Positions 42,901-54,599 of a DNA stretch of 64,000 nt are shown here, piece by piece; position 1 is the first letter of the stretch; every line of letters starts with the position of its first letter. The notes below the pieces were generated by a model. That model was not told the origin of the DNA, did not search any database, and worked only from the letters and a program-made list of their open reading frames with translations. Location of the stretch: contig NC_133402.1 of assembly GCF_047511655.1 (NCBI RefSeq), positions 65,910,951 through 65,974,950 of the forward strand, in the 5' to 3' direction. This DNA is from Castor canadensis (lineage: Eukaryota; Chordata; Mammalia; Rodentia; Castoridae). Made by a program: the position numbers and the translations under genes.

Positions 42901-45900
42901 CTGAATTTCACTATTATGTAGGAATTCTGTCATTTTTTTTCCCTTTTAGGTGGCATTTATAAAATTGGCTTTTCCAAACAATAAATCAGTACCATAAATA
43001 TGTAGGTTTATTGGTTATAAAAAGGTGAGTTATATTATACACAAGATATTAGCTCTTTGGTACCACTTACTGAAATGCAACAAAATGCTTTATACAATGT
43101 TTCTTTAGAATTCCAAAGATTTGATGTAGGTATGATAGAGTTCTGGACTAAGTACTAATGACCATATTAAAAACCCAACTCTAATTCCTTAGGAAGGGCA
43201 TGTAGCTTCTTTGGACCCCATTTTCCTCTTCTGAAAAATGGTAGTAGTTTTCATAGATTCGTCTATAGGAAGTAAATGAGATATACAATGTACTATACAT
43301 CCTCAGGAGGATGAATGAAAACTGTTTAATAAACATTAGCCATTAGCTACACCATAGGTTAAATTCATTATCACAGAAAACACAATTACCTCATATTTAC
43401 ATTTTGCTTAAAAAGTAAACCTAACCTAGAACTAGAATAATCTATTAGCAAAAAAAAAAAAAAAGTTGTTTATCCATTTCAGACTTTGGTGAATTATTCA
43501 TTTATATTCATTTACTATTCTAATTAAGAAAACTGGACGCTCTGTGTTTTTGTTTATGATCACTTTATGTGCTTGAAGTTACCTGACTTAGGTATTCCAA
43601 TCCAGGTGGGCAGTTTAGTGGAGGTGGTGGCGCTGGCATCCATGCTACCCCTACAGGCCCCACTGGCTGGTTATACACTGGCTGACCTTGGACAGGAAAG
43701 CCAGCTGGACCAGCACCTGCATAACTAGCTTGTGGGACTGGGTAGCCAGGCTGGGGCCCTGGATAGGCACCCTGGGGCCCTGGGTAGCCAGTGTATCCTG
43801 GAGGTCCTGAAATAGGAGCAAGTGAAACAAATAGTAAATACACACACACACAATGGACTCATCACCCCATTTAGTGTTACCCTGCTATCGAAAGCTGACA
43901 TCTCAACTCAGAAATCCTGTGTCTATGACATTTAAAGTATGCTTTATCTCTCAGGGATTTTTCATTGCAATATCTCTGATCTCTAACCTACCTCTACATT
44001 GAGGTGGCATGCTATGAATACTGATAGCACATGGCCTTTCTTTTAAAAACTGTGATGGAAAAAAATGATGCTATCATAGCTGAAAATGTGAAAGAACATC
44101 AACTGTGACCTGGAGTCACCAGCATGAACATTCTGGCAAGCCTTCATGGAAGAGGTGGTGTGGGGAAGAAGACTCAAAATAAAGGCTGTGAGTCAGAAAT
44201 TCAAGGACCGAAGCACCCTGACAAAATAATTCCAGGGTTTTAGCAAATTCTGCACAGACCTGAGAATGGTACTTTCCCTTTTTACCCCAGTGACTTTCAG
44301 AAGACTATGAAATGTTTATTCCTCTGACTGGGGGGAAGGGTGATGCAGACGTCTGAAATGTAGAAGCCAGGGACTCTGGTAAACTTCATAAAATGCCCAG
44401 GACATAAGTGAAAACAAGGGATTGTCCAACCCAAGATATCCTGAAAGAGGTAAATGTATATTATTGTTCTCTGAGACAAAGTACAGTTGATTATTTCTCA
44501 AATGAAATATTAGGTATATAGAATTAATGTATAATAGTTTCATATATAAGAAGCCAAATGATTCAACCTATCATGAATGCATGAGCTAGCAAATATTAGT
44601 CTTTATTATTTGCAATCCATTATGCTCAGTACATTTAATCTCTAAAATAACCTAATGGGAAAATATTATACCTAATTATAGGTAAGAACACTAAAGCTTT
44701 GGGGTACTGTAACTTGTTTAAGACTACCACATAACTATTTAATACAGAACACAGAACTCAAAGCCACATCCAAATTCTCAATGCTTCAGTTTATCCTTAT
44801 GGGCAATGAAGATAATAAAATAGTACAGAAGTACCCAGGTGGGATACATTCTAGGATTCTCCTTGGATACAAACACCCAAGGATGCTCCAAGTGCCTTAT
44901 ATAAAATGGTGCAGTATTTACACATGACCTATGCATAAACTCCCATATAAAGAAAATCAGCTGTAGATTATTTAAAGTAGCTAACACATTGTAAATACTA
45001 TGTGAATAATTGTTACACTGTATTGTTTAGGGAATAATGTAAAGAATAAAGTCTATTCATATTCAGTACTGATACAATTTTTAAAAAATTGGTGATGACC
45101 TTTGGTTGAATCCAAGGATAAAGATATAGGGTACTGACTATACTTATAGCAGTGTTCTGAGATCAGATGACCCAATCCTTTTGATTTCCCCATACAATAC
45201 CTACAGCACAGCAGGCTCTCCATGTTAAGCTATCATCATTGTTGCCATCATCGTCATCTCAAGACCTATGCTATCTGTTGCCTTGGACTCGAGAAACAAT
45301 ACCAAGCTTTCCTACTATCAAACTCTCATGTCTGATTCAATTTTGTATACCTAGTTTAATTAGCTGTGGGGTGGATCAAATCATTCTTTAAGTGCCTTGG
45401 ATGAACATCATAGAATTGTTGTAATAATTCTCCAAACATCAACTCTATAGAAATGTAGAGCAGCCATTCTCAACCTGGCTGCTAGGTATTAAAGTTATCA
45501 ATCCCTAGCTGGGTGCTGGTGGCTCACACCTATAATCCTAACTACTCAGGAGACACAGATCAGGAGGATGGTGGTTCAAAGCCAGCCTGGGCAAATAGTT
45601 CAAACTACCCTATCTTGAAAAACCCAACATAATAAAGGGCTGGTGGAGTGGCTCAAGTGGTAGAGTGCCTGCCCCACAAATATGAGGCCCAGAAATCAAT
45701 CCCCAGTACAACAAAAATAAATAAATAAATAAATAACAAAAATAAAAAGCTATCAATCCCTGAGTTCAGAGGACTGACTTAATTTTTCTGGGATGCTGCC
45801 TGTACTAATGTCTGTAAGTGACAGGTAAGTGCTGCCTGGACTGAAAACTACCACCCAAGGGCTTTGGAGCTCACAAACTCATATTCCTTAATTCCAAAGA

Positions 45901-47357
45901 TCTGCTCCAGGCCTAGGACCCACTTGGAAGTTTCTAAGACAGTTTAACAGGCCACTCAGCTCCCTTGCAGGTTTGTTTACTCAGAGAAGAAAACAAAATG
46001 GGAACACCCTTCCATCCAAACCAGACACCTTTGATCCTAAGTCCCAGGGTTTTCTTTCCAAAGCTGGGCTCTCCATAGACCCTACTGTTTATAAAGCTCC
46101 AGTAATGTTAAAAACTTCATTTGTCTAAATTAATTCTTTTATGCATTATTTAAAGACAAGGCATACTTCCTAGTATGTAGTGATATGATTCACCTACATT
46201 TTTCAGAAATACAAAGCATGTATCAGCAAGTATAGAAAACAAAGCTTTGATATGTGTCACAAAATGAAAAAGATGAGAATTGTTTTAAGTTAGCTACATT
46301 ACTATTCCTTGCACCTTCCAGTGTCTATCCAGACAGCATTTTGTGTCACTATCACTGAACACAATTAATTCCTAATACTGCATGACTGAAAAAAACAAGG
46401 ATCAGTTTCCTAAATGTCATTATGTGAACACAATTATCAGAATAAAATGCTTTATTTGGTATCTGTATTTCCATGCAGCCTTATATTTCAATGCTAAATA
46501 TAAACTCACTATTGATTTGCCAACTATCATTTACTCCTTTACTGTCCTCAATAAATTAAAATAACTTCTATTGCCAGGTTACTAGTGGCTCATGCCTGTA
46601 ATCCTAGCTACTCAGGATGCAGAGATCAGGAGGACTCTGTTTTGAAGTTAGCATGAACAAATATTTTGTGGAACCCTATATCAAAAAAGCCCACCACAAA
46701 ACAGGGCTGGTGGGCTGGCTCAAGGTATAGACCCTGAGTTCAAACCCCAGTACCAGCAATAAATAAACGAATAAAAATAAAATAAAATAAAATTACTTCT
46801 ATGGAAAGTATGTGCTCCAAAAGAAAATTAAGAAGAGCTAGGAAGTCAAAATTTCTTTAATGCAATTTAAAAAACTTAATGACACAAACACACATACAAC
46901 ACACACACATCCTCTTTTTCCTCCTCTTTTCCTTTGGAGTATCAATTGATCAATGCTGTTTTTTCTTGTTTAGCCAGATGTCTTACCCTGGAATGCTCCT
47001 GGTGTGTACTGAGGGGGATATCCGGGTGGCACATTGGATTCTGAGTGAAGAGTATTTGTTTCCATATCTGCAATTCAGCGAGAGGTAAATATATGTCTGC
47101 TCAAAAAATATATTCATTACAAAGAAAAATTGCATACTACTTAAGTTTCACTTGTGTGGTTTGATGCTGCATCAAAATAAACATGGTAAATTCACTTAAC
47201 AAATGTGCCTGTTATCAACTAATTTGCAGTAGGACCTATTTCAACATAAGATGCAGTTTAATGAATTAAAAGTCAGTGTTTGCATTGTGGAAATTCATCT
47301 TATAAGTATCTTATAAAAGTCATAAGACTGTCACATAGCCATAAAGGTATGTTTTTT

Positions 47358-47401
<44 letters not shown>

Positions 47402-48426
47402 CTTATATACATACTTACATACATCTATATATCTATCTATTTACAGAAACATATACATATAAGCAATATGAAACTGAAAGATAAAAAGTGAATGAAACCA
47501 TGGACATATAAATCTTTTTAAGTTGAGGCGAAGCATTTTAAAGTTTCTAGCATATAAAATGACATAATTCTATATGTTTACATCTGAAGAGTTTTAGTTT
47601 TATTTTACTAGAAAAATTAAGAATACAAGTCATTAAGAGAATACAGCAAGAATTCACATGGGAAGGTGAGGTGTCCCGAACGAGATCTAACAAAATGATC
47701 AACACTGGCAATGTGGAGAAAAGACTAATCTTTTTTTGCTATCTCAACAAAAGCAAAAGAAAGATAAAGAAAATTTCAGAAAAAAAATGATTTGGTTTTT
47801 GATATTTTCCCTGATATGGAGTGTTTTCTCTTCAGAACCTTAAAATTTTAACAAGGCAAAATCTTTTATTACATGCTTAATAAATAGCTTTTTTATTTAA
47901 AACTTTCTTGAGAGATAAAAATCTGAGAACATGATTGGTCTTCATTTAAGCCTGAGAACATGACTGTTATTAAATATATATATATATATAGATAGATAGA
48001 TAGATATATCTATATATATCAAGGTATATGTCTGATGATTTGATTAAAATCACATGATGTACTAAATTTATTATTTGTTAATTATGTGACTAAATAGTCC
48101 TATGTATGCAAAATGTGCAGCAAAAATAGGAAACTGTTCTTGTTGAAATATAGCATACACATTAAAATATCTTTGCCAATAACCTTACAACCTTTCTCTC
48201 AGGCTTCCTTACTATTAAATAAACATTTAGTGTTACTGGATATTTGTGTACGTCCTCTCTACAGCTTAAACACTGAACTGGACATTGGATTTTGGAGCAT
48301 AAACACAAATTCAGCTGCGTACTTTTAAGAAATGAATAAAACCGTATGACAAATAATTAAACACATCTAATATTACAAGGTGGAAAATGAAATGCCCAAA
48401 GTGAATTACTTACTGTGCTTATCCAT
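33888..48426 (-). CDS. PLSCR1: PLSCR1, phospholipid scramblase 1 (whole coding span, 8 coding exons)
   Basis: Joined coding segments, in transcript order: 48426-48414, 47067-46987, 43806-43583, 42267-42225, 39725-39505, 39387-39226, 35158-34997, 33944-33888. Every junction is GT-AG, all phases agree, and the total is 963 nt (320 residues plus stop), very close to the 318 of human PLSCR1. Residues about 1-100 are a Pro/Gly/Tyr-rich cytosolic segment with PPGY and PPQY motifs. The conserved scramblase core starts near 107. A palmitoylation-type cluster CCFPCC is at 186-191, a basic GRISKHWSG stretch matching the known nuclear-import signal is at 259-267, an acidic [12 protein letters not shown] calcium-binding-like segment is at 275-286, and one membrane helix spans about 290-307 with a short tail ending SGVW. 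Family knowledge: a type II membrane protein involved in calcium-dependent lipid movement and interferon responses. The gene lies upstream of its paralogue on the same strand. The oddity is Phe188 in the Cys cluster. Confidence 0.95.
34997..35158 (-). CDS. PLSCR1: PLSCR1 exon 8, nuclear-import, Ca-binding-like and membrane segments
   Basis: A 162-bp, phase-0 exon encoding [20 protein letters not shown], then [20 protein letters not shown] and the first part of the membrane helix, [14 protein letters not shown], before GTAAGT. The family's minimal nuclear localisation signal overlaps GRISKHWSG, and the acidic segment [12 protein letters not shown] is the proposed calcium site. The exon differs from the paralogue by one synonymous base. 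Confidence 0.96.
35630..36540 (+). repeat. Old dispersed repeat in PLSCR1 intron 7, shared with PLSCR2
   Basis: Unit B counterpart of 10000-10900, with the same 'tgcacctgggtgagacatga' and 'gtccactgaagcacagc' segments. Not named. Confidence 0.5.
37310..37700 (-). mobile_element. L1 3'UTR-like fragment
   Basis: 'gtactgggggtacattgtgatgcttacaa', 'accccctccatcattctctaac' and 'gatagctctacagagaatttcatca' match the layout of the 49.5 and 56.7 kb fragments. Confidence 0.6.
37838..38048 (-). mobile_element. Composite B1/ID SINE, antisense
   Basis: A (GTTT)n tail, 'gggcttcatgcttgctaggcaggcgctctac', then 'gatctctgcctcctgagtagctagg'. Unit B only. Confidence 0.85.
38365..38770 (+). mobile_element. TcMar-Tigger-like remnant (copy B)
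   Basis: Collinear with 11340-11790 ('tattttcaggtcacagttgactgtgataactg'). Confidence 0.45.
39226..39387 (-). CDS. PLSCR1: PLSCR1 exon 7, core domain
   Basis: A 162-bp, phase-0 exon of 54 codons. It begins [20 protein letters not shown] and ends [13 protein letters not shown] before GTAAGG. Acceptor TTTGTAG. It supplies central strands of the scramblase beta-barrel-like core. Compared with the paralogue, differences cluster at the 3' end (VVCSC against VECRC). Confidence 0.95.
39505..39725 (-). CDS. PLSCR1: PLSCR1 exon 6, core domain with Cys-rich clusters
   Basis: A 221-bp exon, acceptor TTTTTAG, donor GTGGGT. It encodes [20 protein letters not shown], then [28 protein letters not shown] and, near the end, [13 protein letters not shown]. 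The family's palmitoylated cluster is normally CCCPCC; here the third Cys is Phe through a single-base TGC-to-TTC difference from the paralogue (plus-strand position 39524). The exon and its 3' intron are almost identical to the paralogue's. Confidence 0.96.
41648..42096. other. High-identity intron 5 block (copy B), GC-rich
   Basis: Partner of 14690-15140. It has the same minus-strand TATA-like CCTATAAAATCTGAG and GC-rich part. About 15 differences in roughly 440 bases by eye. Confidence 0.6.
42225..42267 (-). CDS. PLSCR1: PLSCR1 exon 5, start of scramblase core
   Basis: A 43-bp exon between AACAG and GTATGT, encoding [14 protein letters not shown] plus one base. It matches the conserved family segment that opens the folded core. 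It is too short for ORF detection and was identified by motif, splice sites and phase. Confidence 0.94.
42841..42936. repeat. 49-bp tandem duplication in PLSCR1 intron 4
   Basis: Two successive copies of 'atcccatgttgctgaatt..' through 'ggaattctgtcatttt', units starting at 42841 and 42890, with no internal difference I can see. The paralogue has a single diverged copy near 16.35 kb. Confidence 0.92.
43583..43806 (-). CDS. PLSCR1: PLSCR1 exon 4, proline-rich domain
   Basis: A 224-bp exon. It encodes GPPGYTG, then three 7-residue units ([21 protein letters not shown]; 43724-43786), then an Ala/Gly/Pro stretch, [27 protein letters not shown] and the donor GTAACT. The end of this exon is nearly invariant in the family and leads into the scramblase core. 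The exon ends in phase 0. An acceptor CTATTTCAG precedes it. The cytosolic Pro-rich region carries SH3- and WW-type ligand motifs. Confidence 0.95.
44800..45150 (+). mobile_element. TcMar-Tigger-type MITE (copy B)
   Basis: Unit B counterpart of 22560-22880, with 'gtttagggaataatgtaaagaataaagtc'. Confidence 0.55.
45506..45750 (+). mobile_element. Composite B1/ID SINE with target-site duplication
   Basis: 'gctgggtgctggtggctcacacctataatcc..' then 'ggctggtggagtggctcaagtggtagagtgcctgcc' and (AAAT)n. Flanked by GTTATCAATCCCT and GCTATCAATCCCT. Absent from unit A. Confidence 0.9.
46572..46792 (+). mobile_element. Composite B1/ID SINE
   Basis: 'gccaggttactagtggctcatgcctgtaatcctagctactcagg..' then 'gggctggtgggctggctcaagg' and an (AAAAT)n tail. 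Lies about 200 bp downstream of PLSCR1 exon 3 in the direction of transcription. Confidence 0.88.
46987..47067 (-). CDS. PLSCR1: PLSCR1 exon 3, N-terminal proline-rich segment
   Basis: An 81-bp exon, acceptor TTGCAG and donor GTAAGA, entered in phase 1. It encodes [20 protein letters not shown] followed by YTPGAFQ and the first base of a Gly codon. It contains PPGY and PPQY, PPxY-type motifs that in this family bind WW-domain proteins. The paralogue's exon 3 is 15 bp shorter and lacks both motifs. Confidence 0.93.
47360..47398. repeat. (TC)n microsatellite
   Basis: Uninterrupted CT dinucleotide run in PLSCR1 intron 2. Confidence 0.95.
47970..48025. repeat. (TA)n and (GATA)n microsatellite
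   Basis: TA run followed by GATA repeats about 400 bp from PLSCR1 exon 2. Its counterpart in PLSCR2 is where sequence including the start exon is missing. Confidence 0.9.
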
Positions 48427-48439
48427 GATTTATGTAGCG
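48414..48439 (-). CDS. PLSCR1: PLSCR1 exon 2, start codon exon
   Basis: A 26-bp exon between a pyrimidine-rich acceptor (TTTTTCAG) and the donor GTAAGT. It has 13 leader bases, then ATG GAT AAG CAC A, giving MDKH and one base of the next codon. Human PLSCR1 likewise begins MDK in a tiny exon. Coding runs 48426-48414. The exon is too short to show up as an open frame and was found by homology and splice sites. The paralogue has no counterpart. Confidence 0.88.
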
Positions 48440-49479
48440 CTGAAAAAGAAGATATGATATTAGCCCATTATCTACAAATTTATAGGTCAAGTATGACTGT
48501 TCAAACAAGGTTTCACACTCATGCGATAGTCTCTTCATTCTTCTTGTCTACCCTTATCTAGTCATTTACCCATTTTGGCTTGACTTAAACCCCATGCTGT
48601 TATTCTGAGCAGGATTTAGAAGTTGTTAGTCAGCCCACATTGGTGTACACTTTCTAAAAGACTTTGGGGAGAGGGTCCACTGATGAGAAAGTCATGAACA
48701 CTGTGAGCCTAAGATCCCAACTGTCAGGAAAGCTAAAAAACTGCAGCCTTGACAACCTATACATCTAAAGGAAGCATGTGGTCCAGCTCGCAGACTCTGA
48801 ATTGGGCTCCAGGGATGGTCCAGCATGATGGCAAGAGAGGTTAATTCTCAAATCACAGTATAAGAATATCTCTAAAATTCCAGCTTACACAGACTGTTCT
48901 ACCCAACTTGAGCAGCAAATTTGAGAAGACCTAAAATTGAGTTCTGTACATCAAGAACTGCTTTTAACAGAGGTCTCCACATTCAAAGTTCTCTTAGGTG
49001 TATCACCGTTGAAAATACAAGGGATACTTTGCATGTGATTATTTCTACAAAAACATAGTAGCCACCAAACATTGTGCTCAGTGCTTTTGCCTTCCTGAAC
49101 TTTGATCATATCCCAGTCTTTCTTATTATTATTCAGTCACTGTTTTCTCTGTCAACTGTAAATTTCAATCTGCCTGATACCTACAGAGTGCTATTGAAAA
49201 ACATCAGGCAAAACTTTTACCCAACTGTGTTATCTTGGACCCCCACACCAATATGAATCACTCCTCCCATTCTCAGACCTGCCATAGCACTGGCTGTCCT
49301 TTCAATAGTTCCATCCACTGTGCAACCTAAATGGGAAAAAGACATCAACCGACATCTCTACATAGCTAATAAAATCTAGCACTCTCAAATAGAAATCACC
49401 TCCTTCCTCTCCATATCAAATTCATTTTTTATTATTTTCAATTCTAATCATAACATTTCATAATCTACTAAAACTCTTT

Positions 49480-49795
49480 TTGTTCTTTCTTTTTTTCCCT
49501 TTATTGTTGTGATGGGTGGGGATACTTTGTGGCATTTTACGCAGGTTCTTACAATGTGTCAACTTTATCATACTTGAATTCATCCCCTCTACCACTCCCT
49601 TTTATCCTCCCACAGCCAATTCAAGGAAAAATTTCAAAAGGTATCATTTTTGCATCTACATGCATGTGTACACATTTTTTGCAATGTATTCACCCTCCTA
49701 CCCCCTTTCCCTGCCACCTCCCCCTTTCCCACTGGTGCCAATATTCCATTTTTATCACCTCAGTTATATATACTCAACACCCAAGATACTCAGCA
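49480..49795 (-). mobile_element. L1 3'UTR-like fragment
   Basis: 'cccctctaccactccctttta', 'ttcaccctcctaccccctttccctgcc' and related C/T-rich text. Confidence 0.55.
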
Positions 49796-50321
49796 ATGTT
49801 TCAATAGCTCAGAACAGGTTTGCATAGCCCTGTAATAAGTTTAAAAATTTCTTCATTTTACTGACTTACCTTTCTGGTTCTCTTAGAACAACACAAATAC
49901 AAGTTTGTATTAACTAGTCAGAAACCAACTTCCATTAATCATAAGGGAAAAAATATTTATATTTATCTACAATTAACTTATAATATGAACAATAAGTTAA
50001 TAAAATACATAACCATAGTAAATTAATACCTATAGGATCCCAGTAGTGTTTCAGGTTCCATCATATGAGGAACTTTAAAAGGAGACTACATTTATACATA
50101 CAAAAAGCCAGAATTATTTTTATGAACTGTACATTTCTATTATAAAAGGTATAGAGTAAAAGAAATACCCAGTTTCATAAAATATGCCCGACCATCCTAA
50201 AAGACAACTAAAAATTAGAAGTCTGGTAACTTCTGGAGTAGAAATAGGTAAAATCCCTTGTTTGATAATTTAATATTTTGAAATGCATGTCTTTAAAGCA
50301 TTTATCCATCTCTTGTGTCCT

Positions 50322-50428
50322 GTTTTTTGTTTGTTTGTTATTTGGTTTTTGTGGTGATGGGATTAAACCCAAGGAATAGTGTATATTAAACAGGCACTGT
50401 ACTGCTAAACTGCATCTCTAGCTTGACC
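50322..50428 (-). mobile_element. ID-type SINE
   Basis: A (GTTT)n tail, then 'tgatgggattaaacccaagg..actgctaaactgcatctctagc'. Unit B only. Confidence 0.65.
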
Positions 50429-50429
50429 T

Positions 50430-53400
50430 CTTTTTCTTATGATATCACTTTGTAATACCTTAGCCCAGCTTAGAAAATGCTGCATGAATCTTAACTAAAT
50501 TTAACAACAATTTTAAGGGAGTGGAATTTTTAGTCATCTCTACCATATATATAGGCAAGTTTACATTTCTTGCATTTGGGAAAGGAATCTCTGAATTTGA
50601 AAAAATTTCCTTAGTGTATAGATTGCGAGTCTATATATCTGAGATGGAAAAATGATATTTGCTTTTGGTTAAAAAGTATTTCTTCTTAGAATTTAGTTGT
50701 TTTCAGCTAGGAAGTCCAGTGTAAGCTAGAAATAAAGGATATGTTACCAGGGTGGGGAGTTCATGAACTCCTGCTGTGTTTCAGACCAGGTGGAGCTTAA
50801 GCATGGAGAGCTCAAAGACTCCAAGTCTGCCTGGTGAGTACCAACTGAGAACACACACAGTGTCTACCTTTCCAAGGTTAGAGACATTTCCTCCTTACAC
50901 AGAAATCCTAGAAGGGAAATTGAGTAGATTCTAAGACATTGCTCATGTGTTGATGCTTGCTCCTTTCTTTTTCCTATGTAGTTGAATTATTTTGAGTCTT
51001 CAAACATAAGTTAGGGAGAAAGAGCACCTACTGGTAAAACTGCTGCAGAATAAAATCTGGATTCTACTTCATGTAAGTTTGGAATGTAACAATTATATAA
51101 TATCTCAAGCATTAACAATGGTATGTCATGAGCTCTGGTCAACATGTTAAGTGGTCCTGTACAACCTGTACCTGTATCTGTGGCAATTTAAAATGATCAA
51201 AAGAATGCCTGATATATAAAGTCATCTACTAGGTGAATACCTACCCTGTTTGCTTTCTTATAGGTCACTCAGTTTTATGACCCTGGTTGAAAGGATTAGT
51301 TAATAATTTTAACACAGTAACTTTTAAATGACAGAATCTACTACTTTTATGAACAAACAAGTTCTAGAAAGACTTCAGGGAAAGGGAAAGAGAAAATCAT
51401 ACTTGTGTGTCCAAAGGGAGAGAAAATGTCTGCAATAAAGTCATACTATATATTGTCCCTCTGGAATCATAATTACTTTAGACAAACATAGGAATTCAAA
51501 ATATGTTATCAGTACATGTAATGCCTTCCTAAGTATATTACAGGAAAGCCTGGAGGAAATTGAGTCAGCGTATACTATATAAATGCAGTATGTCTCAATC
51601 ATTCTGTTTAAAATCTTACATCCCCATAACTGTTCTGGGATGTTTGATAATAGGAAATCATTTTCTCCAAGGACAAAGAGATTTCGGGGCATGTCTTCAC
51701 AATTCATACTATAGTTAATAAAAGTTTTGGGATCCTGACATCTTTCTTATTGATTTCAATACTATTTTTGAAATATCATATAACTACAATGCCTAGAAAA
51801 TACACATGAACTAGATCTGAGTTAATGGTCTGAAATTATTTGCTAATTTTATAAGAACAAATCCCCTCACTACAACTCACCCTCACACAAGATAAACCAG
51901 GTTATATCCCTGTCAGACCCTAAGATGGTGATATATGTTCTAAATTGTTTTAGCAAAACTCTGTTTCTCTAAAAACAGTCACCAGAGTTCTAGGTCTCTA
52001 ACTTCCTACAATAAGTGAGAATAAGAATGAGACACTATGGTGGGGATGGGGGTGAAAAGAATTGGGAGTAACCAGAGGGGAGATAAAATTTGTTGAGATC
52101 AGTTACAAATCTAGTAAATTCCATGTACTTCTGGTTCTGTCCATAGGTAAATTGTGTACATTTAACAATGTTTAGTTAACATCTCTAGAGAAAAACATTT
52201 CATCTGTTTGTGGTGTTGGTAATAGGCAGACCAAGGTAGCTGCATTTCCAAAAATAGAAGCAGCAAGGTGTGAGTGAGGATTTGAGTACCCAGTGAAAGT
52301 ACCTTTGAGATGAGTCAGAAGCAAGCACTATGACAGAGAAGGATTGTAAATGCAAATTTTTCTTGTAACAGGAAGTCTTCCTTTAAAAATCTCCTTCTGT
52401 ATTTTAGGCCCAAGGAAATAAAACAAACTTGCAACCAATTTAAGACACATTGTTAGAGCATTTTATAGTCAAACCTGAGTAAAAATATAGAGCCTAATCA
52501 ACTAGGAAGAGCTGAGGTAGCAGTGGCTCAATGTTCTACAAAACTAACAAGGAAACCAGAGACAAAAGAAACAAAACTTATCTCAGAAGCTGGTTATTTT
52601 CATTTAATTGCTGTATGATTCCTGGAAAGATTTTGTTGGCAATCAGATCCTTCTTATGTAGAAATGAGGAAACTTGGCCATAAAGGTAAAATGCTTATGT
52701 GACGCCATTCAGCGCACTGAGTTCGGAGTCACCATTCATATCCTTTGTCCCTGTTTCATTGGGAAAAAAAGGCTTCCACCTTTCTGTGAAATTGTTACGA
52801 AGTATCTTTACTTTTCTTATGTAAGACTTAATTTCAATTTATTCTTGTGGCCATTTACTTTTCCTAAGGCTAGGTAAATTGTTTCTAACCATTTAATGAA
52901 ACAGACTTTGGAAAACGAAAAGGTCAGTTGTTAATACTCTTTAACCAACATGTTGGCTTTTAGATTGGGTACTTTACTACAATTTAAAAGATTCAATGTC
53001 GTGCCACAGACGTGTGTATATTTATGCAAATATTTCCTACTATGAAATATTTATATTCACTTCATATAAATTTGTGTTGTTCTCAAGGAGTATTGATTTA
53101 AGGTATATAGCAGGGAAAGCTTGAGCACAACACCTAGGCACCCAAGAGGCTGACAATTTAATTAAGACAATTAAATACATTATGTAACATACTCCAAGTG
53201 CTATGAGTAAAAATAACATTCCTGGAAGAAAAGGTTATGGGAGCACTGATAAATATGGTAGTGTTGATGGCAATATAAGGAGAATCATATCAGAGTTAAA
53301 GAATGTCTTAAATCAGCCAAACCATAGGATTTTGGGTGTGGGATTTGTGTAGAGTAGAAGTGTCAGGTAGAAAGTCCCAAGATCAGAAGTATCTCGGCTC

Positions 53401-53590
53401 ATTCAAGGTGATGAAAGATCTATGAGCTACAGAACAGTGGAGGGAGAGCCATAGAGAAGAGGGCCAGGTGCACAGGGGCCAGCCCACTACCGCCACCATC
53501 TGTCCAGTTTAGTCTGAAGGAACCTTGGTCTGGAACCCATCCGCCTGTTTTACATAACACTTTTCTATTCAACAGCAGAAAGCCCCTCAT
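50430..53590. other. Unit B-specific part of PLSCR1 intron 1, nothing recognised
   Basis: About 3 kb with no counterpart in unit A. No exon, RNA gene or named repeat is apparent. It ends near the candidate ISRE at 53594. Confidence 0.5.
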
Positions 53591-53593
53591 TTT

Positions 53594-53605
53594 GTTTCCC
53601 TTTCA
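53594..53605 (+). promoter_or_regulatory. Candidate ISRE in PLSCR1 intron 1
   Basis: GTTTCCCTTTCA, an exact match to the ISRE core TTTCNNTTTC (minus strand GAAAGGGAAAC), about 1.1 kb downstream of the leader exon. PLSCR1 is a known interferon-stimulated gene, but a single 10-bp core is expected by chance every few hundred kb to a few Mb, so this is a hypothesis. It lies in the part of intron 1 that the paralogue lacks. Confidence 0.35.
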
Positions 53606-54599
53606 TTTTTCATCTTCTTGTGATTGTTGATTTTTCTGAACCCTAAAATGATGTAAATGCCAAGGTGGAATTAAAGGAAAGTTCTGCTGTTAGGACAGTC
53701 CGAGAATGAAAAAAAAGCCCCTGATCTGCCTAACTCTTCTCACAAAGTACCAGTGTGCTAGACATACTTCTCCAACTGCCAAACCGGAAGAAATAAAGAT
53801 TGCTTTTTTCTGGAACTGAGGGGCGTGCTCATGACCAGTCTTCCAAGAAGAGCAGCATACAAATAAAACCACCTGGGGACGGGGTAGCGGGCTGATAACA
53901 GCTTGCCACACGTTTGAAATCACTGAAGTTAATTTCCCCTAAGCACCCTGTGCTGTGCCAGGTGCTGCTCCACAGCTTTCATTAATTCACGTAATACTGT
54001 CTTAACTGATCACTCTTGCAATAATGACACAATTTCAGAAATGAAGCAAGCAAAGGAACAAACACGAAGAAAATGGCTGAGAGTCCACAGATGCGAAGAA
54101 GTGGAAGCAGGATGAGACTTAGGGATTCTGGGTCTGGATCTAATGATTTTATCCTCTATGCTATCTGCCCCCCTATCCTTCCTTCTTCGGTGCTATTCTA
54201 GCATGCCAAGCATAGTTTGAGCGCCAGACATAACTCCAATTAATACTTACTCTGCAATGACAGCCAGCAGGTACCATGAATGGTTCCTGTAAACCCCAGT
54301 ATGCTGGCAGACCTGTGGGCCCAGCTTGGGTATGTGATGGGGGCTGCTACCTGAGCTGTACAGCAGTCAAGCTCCGAGGAAGCAGAGCCCTGAGTCTTTC
54401 CAGGTCGGTGACATCTTGTCATTAGAATGGCTCTGAAGTGACCACAGGCACTACTGAACAGCTTAGGACCCCTTGCTGAGTCTCCTCTCCACTTCTGGGG
54501 TCACTGCCATGATGTCTTGGACTCCTGCTCTCATCCCCACTTTGCACCTCTGAGCAAACACTAATCCAGGGGTTCCCTGGCTCCTCTGCACAAGCCTCC

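Noticed and set aside
53690-53923. 77-codon minus-strand frame in PLSCR1 intron 1
   Set aside because: No domain, start context or splice support; treated as chance.
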